From Photorhabdus australis DSM 17609 (GTDB taxonomy: Bacteria; Pseudomonadota; Gammaproteobacteria; Enterobacterales; Enterobacteriaceae), in the NCBI RefSeq assembly GCF_000711895.1, contig NZ_KL543986.1, positions 52,152 through 107,234 on the forward strand: 55,083 nt of DNA, read 5' to 3'. Below are positions 1 through 8,271 of the stretch, piece after piece. How positions within the stretch are numbered: position 1 is the stretch's first letter; every line of letters starts with the position of its first letter. Under the pieces are notes generated by a model. That model saw only the letters and a list, made by a program, of their open reading frames with translations. It was not told the DNA's origin and searched no databases. The position numbers and the translations under genes were made by a program.

Positions 1-1701
1 TGATAAAGAGCCTGACACCACCTGCAGTCGCTGGCAGGCGACTGCGTTAGGGACCAGACGGATTTCAACTCTGCGGTTGGCAGCACGCCCCGCAGCCGTT
101 GAATTGGTGGCGACCGGCCGCGTTGCACCTTCGCCCTGTACGGCAAAGCAAGCGAGTGGAATATCGCTGGTTCGTGATAACCAGTCGCGTACCGCTTCTG
201 CTCGCGCCAGTGACAGTGCCCGGTTTTTCGCGGCATCGCCGGTAGAATCGGTATAGCCAGTGATCACTATCAACCAACCTGGCTTAGCGCGAATATTCAT
301 TAGCGCGTTAACTAACACTTTGGTCGAACCGACTTTCAGTTTCGCCTGACCAACATCGAACAACGCCAAACTGTTCAGACTGATGGTCTGCGGGATGGCT
401 GTCGTCACTGACTTTTTCTCCGGCAGTTCAGTGACATTACTGGCAATAGCCGCCTGCAACCGCGGACGTAACCGTGCGCCCTGATACAATCCCAATCCCA
501 AACGCCACGGCACCCCGTCGCGGTAATATGCTTCAAGCAATTTGTCATCCGCCTGCAGTACCGCTACCGCCTGTGCTCTGCGGCCCTTCTCCGTGATGGC
601 GAGAGACTGATAGTGCAACAGATCTCCCTCCATCTGACGCAATAACTGTCGGTTATGCCAGGCAGAACAGCTCAGTGCGATAATCCCGGCCAGCAAAAAG
701 AGTCCTAAGGCCGTGCACTGCGCCCGCTGTACCGGTGTCAGTCCCATTCCCGTTGGTAACAGGCGCAATACCCGATCCGGGAAAGGGAGTACCGAGATAG
801 TTTTCGTCGTATCTGGCAAATTGGGTGGGTTTCCTGCCCCTTTTAGCGCTGTTCTGCTCTGCCACCATTGTTGCCAGACATGGTCAGTTAATCGATGGGG
901 TAACGTCGGCACAAATGTCAGCATCATGGCCAGCGGAGGACAAGGCGGCAAACCCTCCTCTGGGGTCAGACAAGTCGGCAATATGTATTCTTTCATCCAG
1001 TCAGCCCAACCGGTCAGCTCGACCCCACGCTGAAAACGCGCCATCTGTTCTGTCACCGTGCCCTGTCTCAGCCAATCCGCTAACGGCTGAAACGCGGCTT
1101 TCTCCTGCCAGACCGTCACGCTGGACTGTCCCGCCAGCCACTCAAACCACGGTGGATCAGGTTGTTGCAAGGCATCAGCTAAATAACCGGTCAACAATAA
1201 AGGGAGCGGGATGCCATGTCGTTGGCGCACCTGCGAAAGCTGCCAACGCAGCTCCCGTACCCGACCGGCCAACATTGCCGCATCACAGTATTGCTGTGGA
1301 TTGAACACTGCCATCACGCTCAACTGCCCGCCCCAAGATGGCCGGGCAGCCAGCAAAGTTTCTACTCCATCAGACAGAGACATTCCAGATGGCAAGCACA
1401 ACCAACAGCCCTGTGGCGTCTGACGCAGCCATTCCTCACCAAACAAGCCGTCTTGAATGTCACTGCATACCAGCACCACTGGTTGACGGTCATTTTCTGG
1501 TGGCAGCAATGCCGACAGATCATCATGCCGTTCCCGCAGCCGGGATCGTTCGGTATAAATTCCCACGGTCAATGTGATAAGCACGATGATGACCACGCCC
1601 ACCCACTGACCTGTAAGTGATAAAGGCAACCAGATCAAGCAAAGCAACAGCGCCAGCCCCGCTCCCCATACCCACAGCCCCCGTTGCAACCAGAGACTCA
1701 T
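1..1701 (-). CDS. T6SS OmpA/MotB-domain membrane protein, C-terminus off the window
   Basis: This partial gene stays open for 567 codons from an ATG at 1701 to the window edge. Its ATG overlaps the tssL stop (ATGA), so the two genes are translationally coupled. Two hydrophobic segments lie in the first 50 residues and another at about 331-348. A C-terminal OmpA-like peptidoglycan-binding domain follows at about 430-560, seen as TGYTDSTGDAAKNRALSLAR and then GRAANRRVEIRLVP. In many T6SS the OmpA domain is fused to TssL or carried by TagL, to anchor the membrane complex to the cell wall. Here TssL lacks it and this separate, larger protein supplies it. The region between the membrane segments is cytoplasmic or periplasmic and I do not recognise it. 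I infer a membrane-complex anchor; it is not a canonical TssM, because no Walker motif or full IcmF length is visible. Confidence 0.8.
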   Translation of the reverse strand, partial: MSLWLQRGLWVWGAGLALLLCLIWLPLSLTGQWVGVVIIVLITLTVGIYTERSRLRERHDDLSALLPPENDRQPVVLVCSDIQDGLFGEEWLRQTPQGCWLCLPSGMSLSDGVETLLAARPSWGGQLSVMAVFNPQQYCDAAMLAGRVRELRWQLSQVRQRHGIPLPLLLTGYLADALQQPDPPWFEWLAGQSSVTVWQEKAAFQPLADWLRQGTVTEQMARFQRGVELTGWADWMKEYILPTCLTPEEGLPPCPPLAMMLTFVPTLPHRLTDHVWQQWWQSRTALKGAGNPPNLPDTTKTISVLPFPDRVLRLLPTGMGLTPVQRAQCTALGLFLLAGIIALSCSAWHNRQLLRQMEGDLLHYQSLAITEKGRRAQAVAVLQADDKLLEAYYRDGVPWRLGLGLYQGARLRPRLQAAIASNVTELPEKKSVTTAIPQTISLNSLALFDVGQAKLKVGSTKVLVNALMNIRAKPGWLIVITGYTDSTGDAAKNRALSLARAEAVRDWLSRTSDIPLACFAVQGEGATRPVATNSTAAGRAANRRVEIRLVPNAVACQRLQVVSGSLS

Positions 1702-2363
1702 CGTATCGCCCCCGGTGACAACGTTGCCAGATACTGGTTTAGCCCCCACCAGACGCCGGCCAGCACGGCCACTGTCACGACCAGTCGACGGGCAACGGCG
1801 TACCGCCAATCGCCAAACCGAGACGCACAATTCAGTAGAGAAGAAGACTGAACAGACCCGAAAGGGATAACCTGCTCATTTAAGCAAGTTATCAGTTGTT
1901 CCCGAACCTGAGGGGTCTCTTCCCGACCATCGCCTTCAAATCCCAACATCAGCACCCGATGAAAACAGGTCAGTACCGCTTTATCAGGCGCTGGTTCCTG
2001 TAAAACAGTGCGTATCCGCTCGTACAATTGGTTACCCGCCTCCGCCGTATCAAAGAAATAAGCCTGTAACGAGGCCGCACGCCAGGCTGTATACCCCGCA
2101 TCCTTCGCCCGTTTCAGGATGGTTTCATCCAGCAGGGCACACTGGGCATAACTGATATGCTCAATCGCGGATTCGCTGACACCCGCATCATGCAGTTCCT
2201 GCCGAACCCGTTCTATCTCGCCGGTACAGTGTTGCCATATCGTGTCCCCCTGCTTTACCGGTACGTTCTGACACAGCGCCGTCACCAGCAGGTAGCTGTT
2301 TTGCAACAAGGCATCAATATCCGGGTGCCGTTTTTTTTGAGTCGTTAAATGTGATGAATTCAT
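1698..2363 (-). CDS. tssL: T6SS inner-membrane protein TssL (DotU/IcmH family)
   Basis: This 221-residue DotU-family protein is a membrane-complex subunit that recruits the baseplate to TssM and TssJ. Family signatures are the early LLQNSYLLVTALCQN segment, the conserved YAQCALLDETIL around residue 90, and a single C-terminal transmembrane helix at about 190-210 (VTVAVLAGVWWGLNQYL). It is the short form, with no C-terminal OmpA domain; the next gene provides one. The start overlaps the tssK stop by four bases (ATGA) and its own stop overlaps the next start in the same way, so it lies inside a tightly coupled operon. Confidence 0.93.
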   Translation of the reverse strand: MNSSHLTTQKKRHPDIDALLQNSYLLVTALCQNVPVKQGDTIWQHCTGEIERVRQELHDAGVSESAIEHISYAQCALLDETILKRAKDAGYTAWRAASLQAYFFDTAEAGNQLYERIRTVLQEPAPDKAVLTCFHRVLMLGFEGDGREETPQVREQLITCLNEQVIPFGSVQSSSLLNCASRFGDWRYAVARRLVVTVAVLAGVWWGLNQYLATLSPGAIR

Positions 2364-3709
2364 GTCCGCAGTACCGCAAACAGTTCAAGTTGAATCTCGC
2401 CCAGGATACTGGGCACGTAAAAGGCACAGGTTCCTGCCGCCAGCATCGCTTTAGCCGCCGGATGGCTCAGTTCAAAAGCAAAATATTGGTTCTCCAGCCG
2501 TAACGGAACCGCTGCCGGGACGTGACTGAGTGCCACCAGCGGGATCCCGGTCAGCGCCCGGTTAATCATCCGGTCAACATCATCCGGCGCACCGGCTTTA
2601 CACAGCAGCGGAAACCGGGCCTGCAATTGATGGGCTGGCATTGATGAACGGACCGAAAGATAAAAATCTGCCGCTTCGCACAAACGAGCATCATGCAAAG
2701 TTCCCAACCATTGCTGTTCTCCCTGTTTCCTCAGCTCAATCGTTACCATGCGCGACGGCAGGCTGGTTTCCAGCAATTGGTTCAACAAGTCAAACAACGG
2801 GAGAAACACCCCGGTCAGGTTATCGTGCTGATAACGGGGGATCACTCCAGCATCATGGTCCAGTGAAAAGGTCAGCAGGCTGCCAACCAGTTTGACTATT
2901 TCACGGTAGAACAGCTCTGGATGCACATCCGCGTGAAGCAGAAAATCACTCAGCACCGGTTCATAACTGTTCAGCGCATTGAGTAACCAAAACAATGAGA
3001 CATCCGCCACGGCAAAATCCGCCATCCGTTCGTTACTCTCACGACGCATTCCCATCAACCGAGCCTGTTTGGCCCTTAGCTGGGTCAGCAACCGATCGAG
3101 CCGAGTGATCAGTCCGGCATTCGCCCCGACACGCAGTAATGGCGGCACAAATTGCGTATCAAACGCCCAGTTTCCCTGAGCATCACGCAACAGGCGGGCA
3201 ACCGGGCAAGTGAGATATTGTCCGTTTTCCATGCTGTCAAAACGTAGCGACACAGCATAACGAGCCGCCGCCATCGATTCACTACGGTCACCGAATTCAT
3301 CCTGTACCGACACCCATTCCTGCCGGTAACGCACCGGGCGATCAACCTGTTCATCCGGCTTAAGACAATTACCGCCGTTCGCGTAAGTATGTGGCAGTGC
3401 CAGTAAGACGATGGCCTGTTGCGTATCAACTGGCAGGAGCTCCGCCAATGTGAGTACCGGCGGTAACCTGTCAGCCTGATCGGTATCAATCAGCGAACCA
3501 TCAGCAAAACGTACACACAGGTGATCGGCCTTCAACTGTCCCAGCGCCAGTGCATCTTTATCAAACACAGCCGCTTGCACTCCCCAAGGGTGTACCCACC
3601 CCAGACGGGCAATACGCTCGTTAGCATAGGCTTCCCAGCGGGCCTGCTGCTGAAACTGTTGGGGCGATAAGATGGTCCCCGTTACCCAGAGCGGACGATC
3701 AATTTTCAT
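2360..3709 (-). CDS. tssK: T6SS baseplate subunit TssK
   Basis: This 449-residue protein has the typical TssK length and opening (MKIDRPLWVTGTILSPQQFQ, a variant of the family's 'W..G..L.PQHFQ' start). TssK is the trimeric cytoplasmic adaptor that links the baseplate (TssEFG) to the TssJLM membrane complex. The C-terminal part (QLQARFPLLCKAGAPDDVDR, then IPLVALSHVPAAVPLR) corresponds to the receptor-binding-like end seen across the family. A strong Shine-Dalgarno (AAGGAGGACC) sits just before the ATG at 3709. The gene lies 10 bp after tssC and overlaps tssL. Confidence 0.94.
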   Translation of the reverse strand: MKIDRPLWVTGTILSPQQFQQQARWEAYANERIARLGWVHPWGVQAAVFDKDALALGQLKADHLCVRFADGSLIDTDQADRLPPVLTLAELLPVDTQQAIVLLALPHTYANGGNCLKPDEQVDRPVRYRQEWVSVQDEFGDRSESMAAARYAVSLRFDSMENGQYLTCPVARLLRDAQGNWAFDTQFVPPLLRVGANAGLITRLDRLLTQLRAKQARLMGMRRESNERMADFAVADVSLFWLLNALNSYEPVLSDFLLHADVHPELFYREIVKLVGSLLTFSLDHDAGVIPRYQHDNLTGVFLPLFDLLNQLLETSLPSRMVTIELRKQGEQQWLGTLHDARLCEAADFYLSVRSSMPAHQLQARFPLLCKAGAPDDVDRMINRALTGIPLVALSHVPAAVPLRLENQYFAFELSHPAAKAMLAAGTCAFYVPSILGEIQLELFAVLRT

Positions 3710-3719
3710 GCGGTCCTCC

Positions 3720-5252
3720 TTACCCTTTCGCTTTCGGCATCTGAGAAACCAGCGACAGATTGACGTCCAGCCCTTCTACCTGAAAGTGCGGCACCGCATA
3801 CAGTTTGACCCGGAAAAATCCTGGATTGTCGTCAATATCCTCAACGATCACTCGCGCTTCACGCAATGGATGTGAGGCTTGCAGATCGTCAGATGGATCG
3901 GTCATCTCAGTCACCAGCGTGTTGATCCAGTTGTTCAGTTCAACTTCCAACAAACGTCGATCTTTAGTGGTGCCGATATTTTCTCGTTGAATCAACTTCA
4001 GGTAATGGGAAATACGGGATAGCAGGAAGATATACGGCAGACGTGCATTAATGCGGCTGTTAGCCGTCGCTTCCCCCGTGTCGTATATCGCCGGTTTCTG
4101 CGTTGAGTTAGCCGAGAAGAAGCAGGCGTAATCGCGGTTTTTATAGTAAGAGAGCGGAATAAAACCCAAATTAGCAAATTCAAACTCGCGGGTTTCCGGG
4201 ATCATCACCTCTGAAGGAATTTTGACCTGACTGCCAGTGCCCAGATCGTAGAGGTGGATCGGCAAATCAGGGACCGCCCCACCCGCCTGTGGCCCACGGA
4301 TCTGCACACACCAACCATTTCCGACAAAGCTTTTCACCATGTTAGCGGCAAAAGCAAAAGCCGCATTGGTCCACAAATATTTATTGTGGTCCGGCCCTTT
4401 GACTTGTTCCATGTAATTAAAGGTTCGTACCGGTACTGTATCCGGGCCGTAAGGCAGACGCCCCAACACCCGCGGCAATGTCAGGCCGATGTAACGGGCA
4501 TCGTCGCTGTCGCGGAAGGATTTCCATTTGATATATTCAGCGCGGTCAAAGTAGCTACCAATGTCTTTAATGGATGCGACTTCTTCCATGGTCTCCTTGC
4601 CAAAAAAGGCCGGGCCAGCAGAAGCAATAAAAGGCATATGCGCCGCTGCCGCCACTTTAGCGATATTGCGCAACAGGGCAATGTCCTGCGATCCGGCACC
4701 AAATTCATAGTTGGCAATCACTGAGCCGATAGGTTCACCGCCCGGAGTATCGTATTCCTGAATGTAGGTATGGCAATAGAAACCGCTTTGAACAATTTCC
4801 GGCGCATCATCAAAATCTTGCCGCAAATCGTCCTTAGTCACATCCAGCACTTCAATTTTGACGTTCTGACGAAAATCCGTCCGGTCAACCAGAAACTTCA
4901 GGCCCCGCCAGGCTGCTTCCACCTGTTGGAATGCCGGATGATGCATGACAACATCCAGTTGCCGGCTAATTTGGCTATCCAGTGCATCAATATGCTGATC
5001 CAGCAACGTTTTATCCAGACGCTTAACTTTTTGCGCCGACTCTTTCAACCGTGTGAGAAAAACGCTGACCGCCGCTGTAACTCGCTCATCCGTCGTTACA
5101 TCGGCCAGTGCATCGTTATCCTGAAAACGGTTGATATCACTCAGCCGTTCAACCGGCTGTAAATGGATTTTTTCAAACAAAGATTGATAAATGCTACCTT
5201 CACTGTAGGTCGTCGTCGCTACAGCAGATGTCATCTGTTCTTGTACCGCCAT
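3720..5252 (-). CDS. tssC: T6SS sheath large subunit TssC (VipB/EvpB)
   Basis: This 510-residue protein is the large subunit of the contractile sheath that pairs with TssB and propels the Hcp tube. Family landmarks are HPAFQQVEAAWRGLKFLVDR near residue 85, SVIANYEFGAGSQDIALLRN in the middle, and RLPYGPDTVPVRTFNY. The C-terminal part has RLPYIFLLSRISHYLKLIQRE and ends with a sheath beta-strand region (NPGFFRVKLYAVPHFQVEGL). The length is normal. The start at 5252 has a modest AAGGAT ribosome site. It lies 67 bp after tssB, the usual order. Confidence 0.97.
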   Translation of the reverse strand: MAVQEQMTSAVATTTYSEGSIYQSLFEKIHLQPVERLSDINRFQDNDALADVTTDERVTAAVSVFLTRLKESAQKVKRLDKTLLDQHIDALDSQISRQLDVVMHHPAFQQVEAAWRGLKFLVDRTDFRQNVKIEVLDVTKDDLRQDFDDAPEIVQSGFYCHTYIQEYDTPGGEPIGSVIANYEFGAGSQDIALLRNIAKVAAAAHMPFIASAGPAFFGKETMEEVASIKDIGSYFDRAEYIKWKSFRDSDDARYIGLTLPRVLGRLPYGPDTVPVRTFNYMEQVKGPDHNKYLWTNAAFAFAANMVKSFVGNGWCVQIRGPQAGGAVPDLPIHLYDLGTGSQVKIPSEVMIPETREFEFANLGFIPLSYYKNRDYACFFSANSTQKPAIYDTGEATANSRINARLPYIFLLSRISHYLKLIQRENIGTTKDRRLLEVELNNWINTLVTEMTDPSDDLQASHPLREARVIVEDIDDNPGFFRVKLYAVPHFQVEGLDVNLSLVSQMPKAKG

Positions 5253-5319
5253 TAATTTATCCTTAACTTAAATTTCATGAAAATAAGGTGATAAGAAAAT
5301 AGTGTGATGATTAGTCTTC

Positions 5320-5808
5320 CTACGGCGCCAATGCTGCCAGTTCCGCTCGTAGTTCATCACTCAGTTGGTCATCCCGGAGAATGTGCTCCAATTCCCGGCG
5401 AAACGTGGCATTGTCAAGCAGGTTGGATTTCAGGTCGCGCAACAGATTGCGCATAGCAAGCAGCGCCCTCAGGTGCGGAATTTGGCGGGCTACTTGCTCA
5501 GGTTCAAAGTCTTTTATTTGCCGGAAAGCCAGCGCGATATTCGCCTCACTGCCGTCACCCACCAGGGTATTTTCAACCGTCAGGTTAAGGGCCGGGCTGA
5601 ATTCAGCCAATGCGCTGTCAAAATTGTTTTTGTTAATAGAAACCTTTTCTCTTTCCGAAAGAGGGCGTTGTTCCTGTCCGTTGCTGTAATCTCCCATCAC
5701 CAATAATTTCAAGGGTAATTCCACTTTTTTCTGTGCACCGCCCGTATGCAAATCTAATTTGATATTAATACGCGCTTTGGGGATCTCATTTTGAAAACTT
5801 TGTGCCAT
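5320..5808 (-). CDS. tssB: T6SS sheath small subunit TssB (VipA)
   Basis: This small sheath subunit (162 residues) forms the sheath with TssC. The N-terminus MAQSFQNEIPKARINIKLDL and the motif PLKLLVMGDYS are diagnostic, as is the C-terminal helical region (RALLAMRNLLRDLKSNLLDN). A longer frame starts 17 codons upstream. I choose the ATG at 5808 because GAGGAG lies at the right distance and the family starts here. It is the first gene of the minus-strand operon, so the operon promoter should lie upstream, in the AT-rich gap 5809-6690. Confidence 0.96.
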   Translation of the reverse strand: MAQSFQNEIPKARINIKLDLHTGGAQKKVELPLKLLVMGDYSNGQEQRPLSEREKVSINKNNFDSALAEFSPALNLTVENTLVGDGSEANIALAFRQIKDFEPEQVARQIPHLRALLAMRNLLRDLKSNLLDNATFRRELEHILRDDQLSDELRAELAALAP

Positions 5809-6690
5809 AAGCCACTCCTCAATAATAAAATGAAACGAAAGACATGATGGACATGCCATAGCAGATTTCAGAAACAGGAAACCGGATTCAGATATTTAAA
5901 GACAGGCCATCAACCAGAAACAAAATAAGAGAAAACCGACATCGCTCACCACAATAAATAAAACCACCTATCCGGCGAGCTATTTCTTGCATGGGGTGAT
6001 TTTCTAAATAGATTTAAATTAAATCAAGCTAATTTTTATCAAAAAGCACTTTTTGTTTAAAATTGATAATATGTAAATCCCAGTAAAGAAGAGAAAATAA
6101 ATATAATTTATAAACTAAAAATAAACGAAATTTAATTTATTAAAATAAAACGTTGCATTTATTTTAATAACATGAATCAGATTATTTTCTCTGTTATAAC
6201 AAGATGATTTATGGGGAGATAAAACGTAAGAAGTTGATTTTTATAAAATTAATACTGGGAATTATCGATGCAAATATTCCATTTTTAATCTAAAAATTTA
6301 ACAGAAAAATATATGTAAAAAAGAATGATTATTAGTTGCGTCATGAAAATGAGAATAAATTCAGTTACACATATCAAAACAGGAAAGAAATAATTTCACC
6401 GTCAGGGGGATATATAATAACTTTCAAACATAAAACCAGACAGGTTAATAAGGATATTATCACGAAATCCTTTAAATATATTCCCTCACTCCATCCCGCC
6501 ATAATCACCTTTCTATTATAAGCTCTACTCTTAGTTTTATTCTCACCTCTATCCTCTACAATCAAACAAATAAGTATGAAAATGAAAGAAATTAAAATCA
6601 CCGCAAAGCAACCCCTTTTTCAATGCAAGGTTGTCACTGCAAAGATTATTTGATTTAATAAATTGTATTCAAAGAAAAAATATCAAAACA
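5809..6690. other. AT-rich intergenic region between divergent T6SS operon and effector module
   Basis: About 0.9 kb of very AT-rich DNA between tssB (minus) and the effector gene (plus). The open frames here are short and low-complexity and I do not accept any of them as genes. It must hold the tssB promoter, and possibly the effector promoter, but I see no -35/-10 pair that I can defend. The base composition would suit H-NS-type silencing (inference). Confidence 0.5.
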
Positions 6691-6820
6691 TATATACCCA
6701 ATAGATTTCAAGATGCATCGCGACGGCAAGGGAGCGAATCCCCGGGAGCATAGATAACTATGTGACTGGGGTAAGTGAACGCAGCCAACAAAGAAGCAAC
6801 TTGAAAGATGACGGGTATAT
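6691..6820. repeat. ERIC/IRU palindromic element, full length
   Basis: An imperfect palindrome of about 130 bp with ERIC hallmarks: an end reading TATACCCAATAGATTTCAAG, a central CCCCGGGAGCATAGATAACT followed by TGACTGGGG, and the other end CAACTTGAAAGATGACGGG. Near-identical copies lie at 26094-26220, 27030-27130 (5' shortened), 29517-29558 (fragment) and 41367-41494. ERICs are non-autonomous intergenic elements of enterobacteria. This one ends seven bases before a short coding-like tail that precedes the effector. Confidence 0.9.
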
Positions 6821-6889
6821 ACCCTAATGGAATACCGGGCCAGTGGTAACACGCCGGTGGAATATGTTATGGCGTTTAAGGAGAAATAA
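6812..6889 (+). other. Possible 3' remnant of a lost gene, or short leader peptide, before the effector
   Basis: A frame open from 6812, with an ATG at 6827, encodes MEYRASGNTPVEYVMAFKEK and stops at 6889, two bases before the effector ATG. Its composition resembles a real protein C-terminus, and its AAGGAG doubles as the effector's ribosome site. The ERIC immediately upstream may have replaced the rest of the gene. It could equally be a chance frame or a short coupled leader. Confidence 0.3.
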
Positions 6890-6891
6890 GT

Positions 6892-8256
6892 ATGACAATA
6901 TCCAACAGCGGCAGGATGTGTCCGGCTGTCACCTCAATTAATTGTACGATGGAAATCGGTGTCTTTCCCGCTGATGAAGATCCCTGTTATCTGGCGGAAA
7001 AAGCCGAGTATGCCCTGCGTATGCCGGCAATGATTACTACCAAACTGGGGGTTATTCGTTTTCTTAATCAAGTCATTATGAGTGGATTGATTAAGGTTGA
7101 GGAACTTAAACATGACTTTCTGTGGCCCTATAAAGCGGAAGTAGTGTTTGCTATCAGAGGGAAGAAGGATGTTCCTTTACCTATGCTGGCGACCAGTCTG
7201 GCCTCTAAACAGCGTTATAGCGGTAATTTACCGCAATCCAGCAATCCGTTTGCCCGACCTTCTGCCGAAGACGCGGAGAAATTTGGGGTCATTGGTATCC
7301 GTCGGCCCGATATTATTTTAGTTAAAGATGAAGCTCTCCGCTGGCCGGGCAGAAAGGCCACCTACTTCGATGGCTCTGTTCACCCTGATAATCTGAAGAT
7401 GTTGATTGAGGTGAAATTTCCAGGGGATGGACTCTCTGACAATCAGGAACGAGATTATATCCAGATTGCGACCGAAGACCGCTTCGGTGTAATGCGTGTC
7501 GACGATAACCGCACAGAAGAGCAAAAACAGTATGATGAAGCATGGAGAAAACTCTATCAACCCAGTTCCCAACACTATAAAAACCCGATACCACTGGCCC
7601 CACTGCCACCCAATTCACCTCCTGACGATGACACCTTACCTACCCCCATTCCTCCCGAAGAAGGCGTACCGGGCACTATTCCGCAACCCCTGACAAAAAA
7701 ACTCCCGCTTCTCAGCACTTCCCGCTGGTCGTTTTTACCCAGCTATGAAGACTGGGTTGTCCTCGGGCAAGAAGTAGCTGGTCTGGCCGAAAATGGGTTG
7801 AATTATGTCCGCGACAGTACCCGTGAACTCCTCGCCCAGTTTGGCATGTGGTGCAGTGAGGCCGGAAAGTGGGTATGTAACGAGATTATTGACCCAATAA
7901 CCCACCAAGTCAGCTACGCTTTTTCCTGGGTTAGTGAACAGACAGGGAAAATCGTGACCTGGACTGAGAGCGAGATAAAAGCCCAATGGCAAACCGTGCA
8001 ACAGGGCACCGATCTCACGCTGGAAGAGCTAAAAAACATTAACTGGATGCAAATATTGAAAAAAGTTGGTGAAGAAATGCTGGAAGTGGTTGTGATAATT
8101 GCCGAAGTCACGGTTGTTATCCTTGTCACCTTTGCCGTCGCTGCCGCGCTGATTGCATTGGTGGAAATTTTAGCCGCAGCTGCAACAGTCGGCGCCGCAG
8201 CGTTAGCCGCCGTCCTGGCCATATTGGCGAGTGTGACATTTGCTACCGCCTCATAA
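6892..8256 (+). CDS. VRR-Nuc (PD-(D/E)XK) nuclease, probable antibacterial T6SS effector with hydrophobic C-terminus
   Basis: This 454-residue protein has a VRR-Nuc-like nuclease core at about 30-210. Visible catalytic residues are D140 (RRPDIILVKD), E173 and K175 (MLIEVKFPGD) and Q185/Y189 (SDNQERDYIQI), the PD-(D/E)XK arrangement. VRR-Nuc T6SS effectors (TseV type) cleave DNA structures and are neutralised by DUF3396 proteins, and the next gene is DUF3396. A proline-rich linker covers about 231-266. The remaining 190 residues are unlike the nuclease core: an amphipathic, Trp-rich stretch, then a strongly hydrophobic Val/Ala-rich end at about 396-454 that could form one or two membrane helices. 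I see no PAAR or Rhs domain, so the delivery route is not evident. AAGGAG lies 9 bases before the ATG. The T6SS operon diverges about 1 kb away, which supports the role. Confidence 0.75.
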   Translation: MTISNSGRMCPAVTSINCTMEIGVFPADEDPCYLAEKAEYALRMPAMITTKLGVIRFLNQVIMSGLIKVEELKHDFLWPYKAEVVFAIRGKKDVPLPMLATSLASKQRYSGNLPQSSNPFARPSAEDAEKFGVIGIRRPDIILVKDEALRWPGRKATYFDGSVHPDNLKMLIEVKFPGDGLSDNQERDYIQIATEDRFGVMRVDDNRTEEQKQYDEAWRKLYQPSSQHYKNPIPLAPLPPNSPPDDDTLPTPIPPEEGVPGTIPQPLTKKLPLLSTSRWSFLPSYEDWVVLGQEVAGLAENGLNYVRDSTRELLAQFGMWCSEAGKWVCNEIIDPITHQVSYAFSWVSEQTGKIVTWTESEIKAQWQTVQQGTDLTLEELKNINWMQILKKVGEEMLEVVVIIAEVTVVILVTFAVAAALIALVEILAAAATVGAAALAAVLAILASVTFATAS

Positions 8257-8271
8257 TTAACGGAGAAAATA

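Noticed and set aside
6374-6601. Minus-strand open frame of 75 codons in the AT-rich gap upstream of tssB.
   Set aside because: Low-complexity hydrophobic translation, no ribosome site, and a plus-strand frame over the same bases; likely chance in AT-rich DNA.
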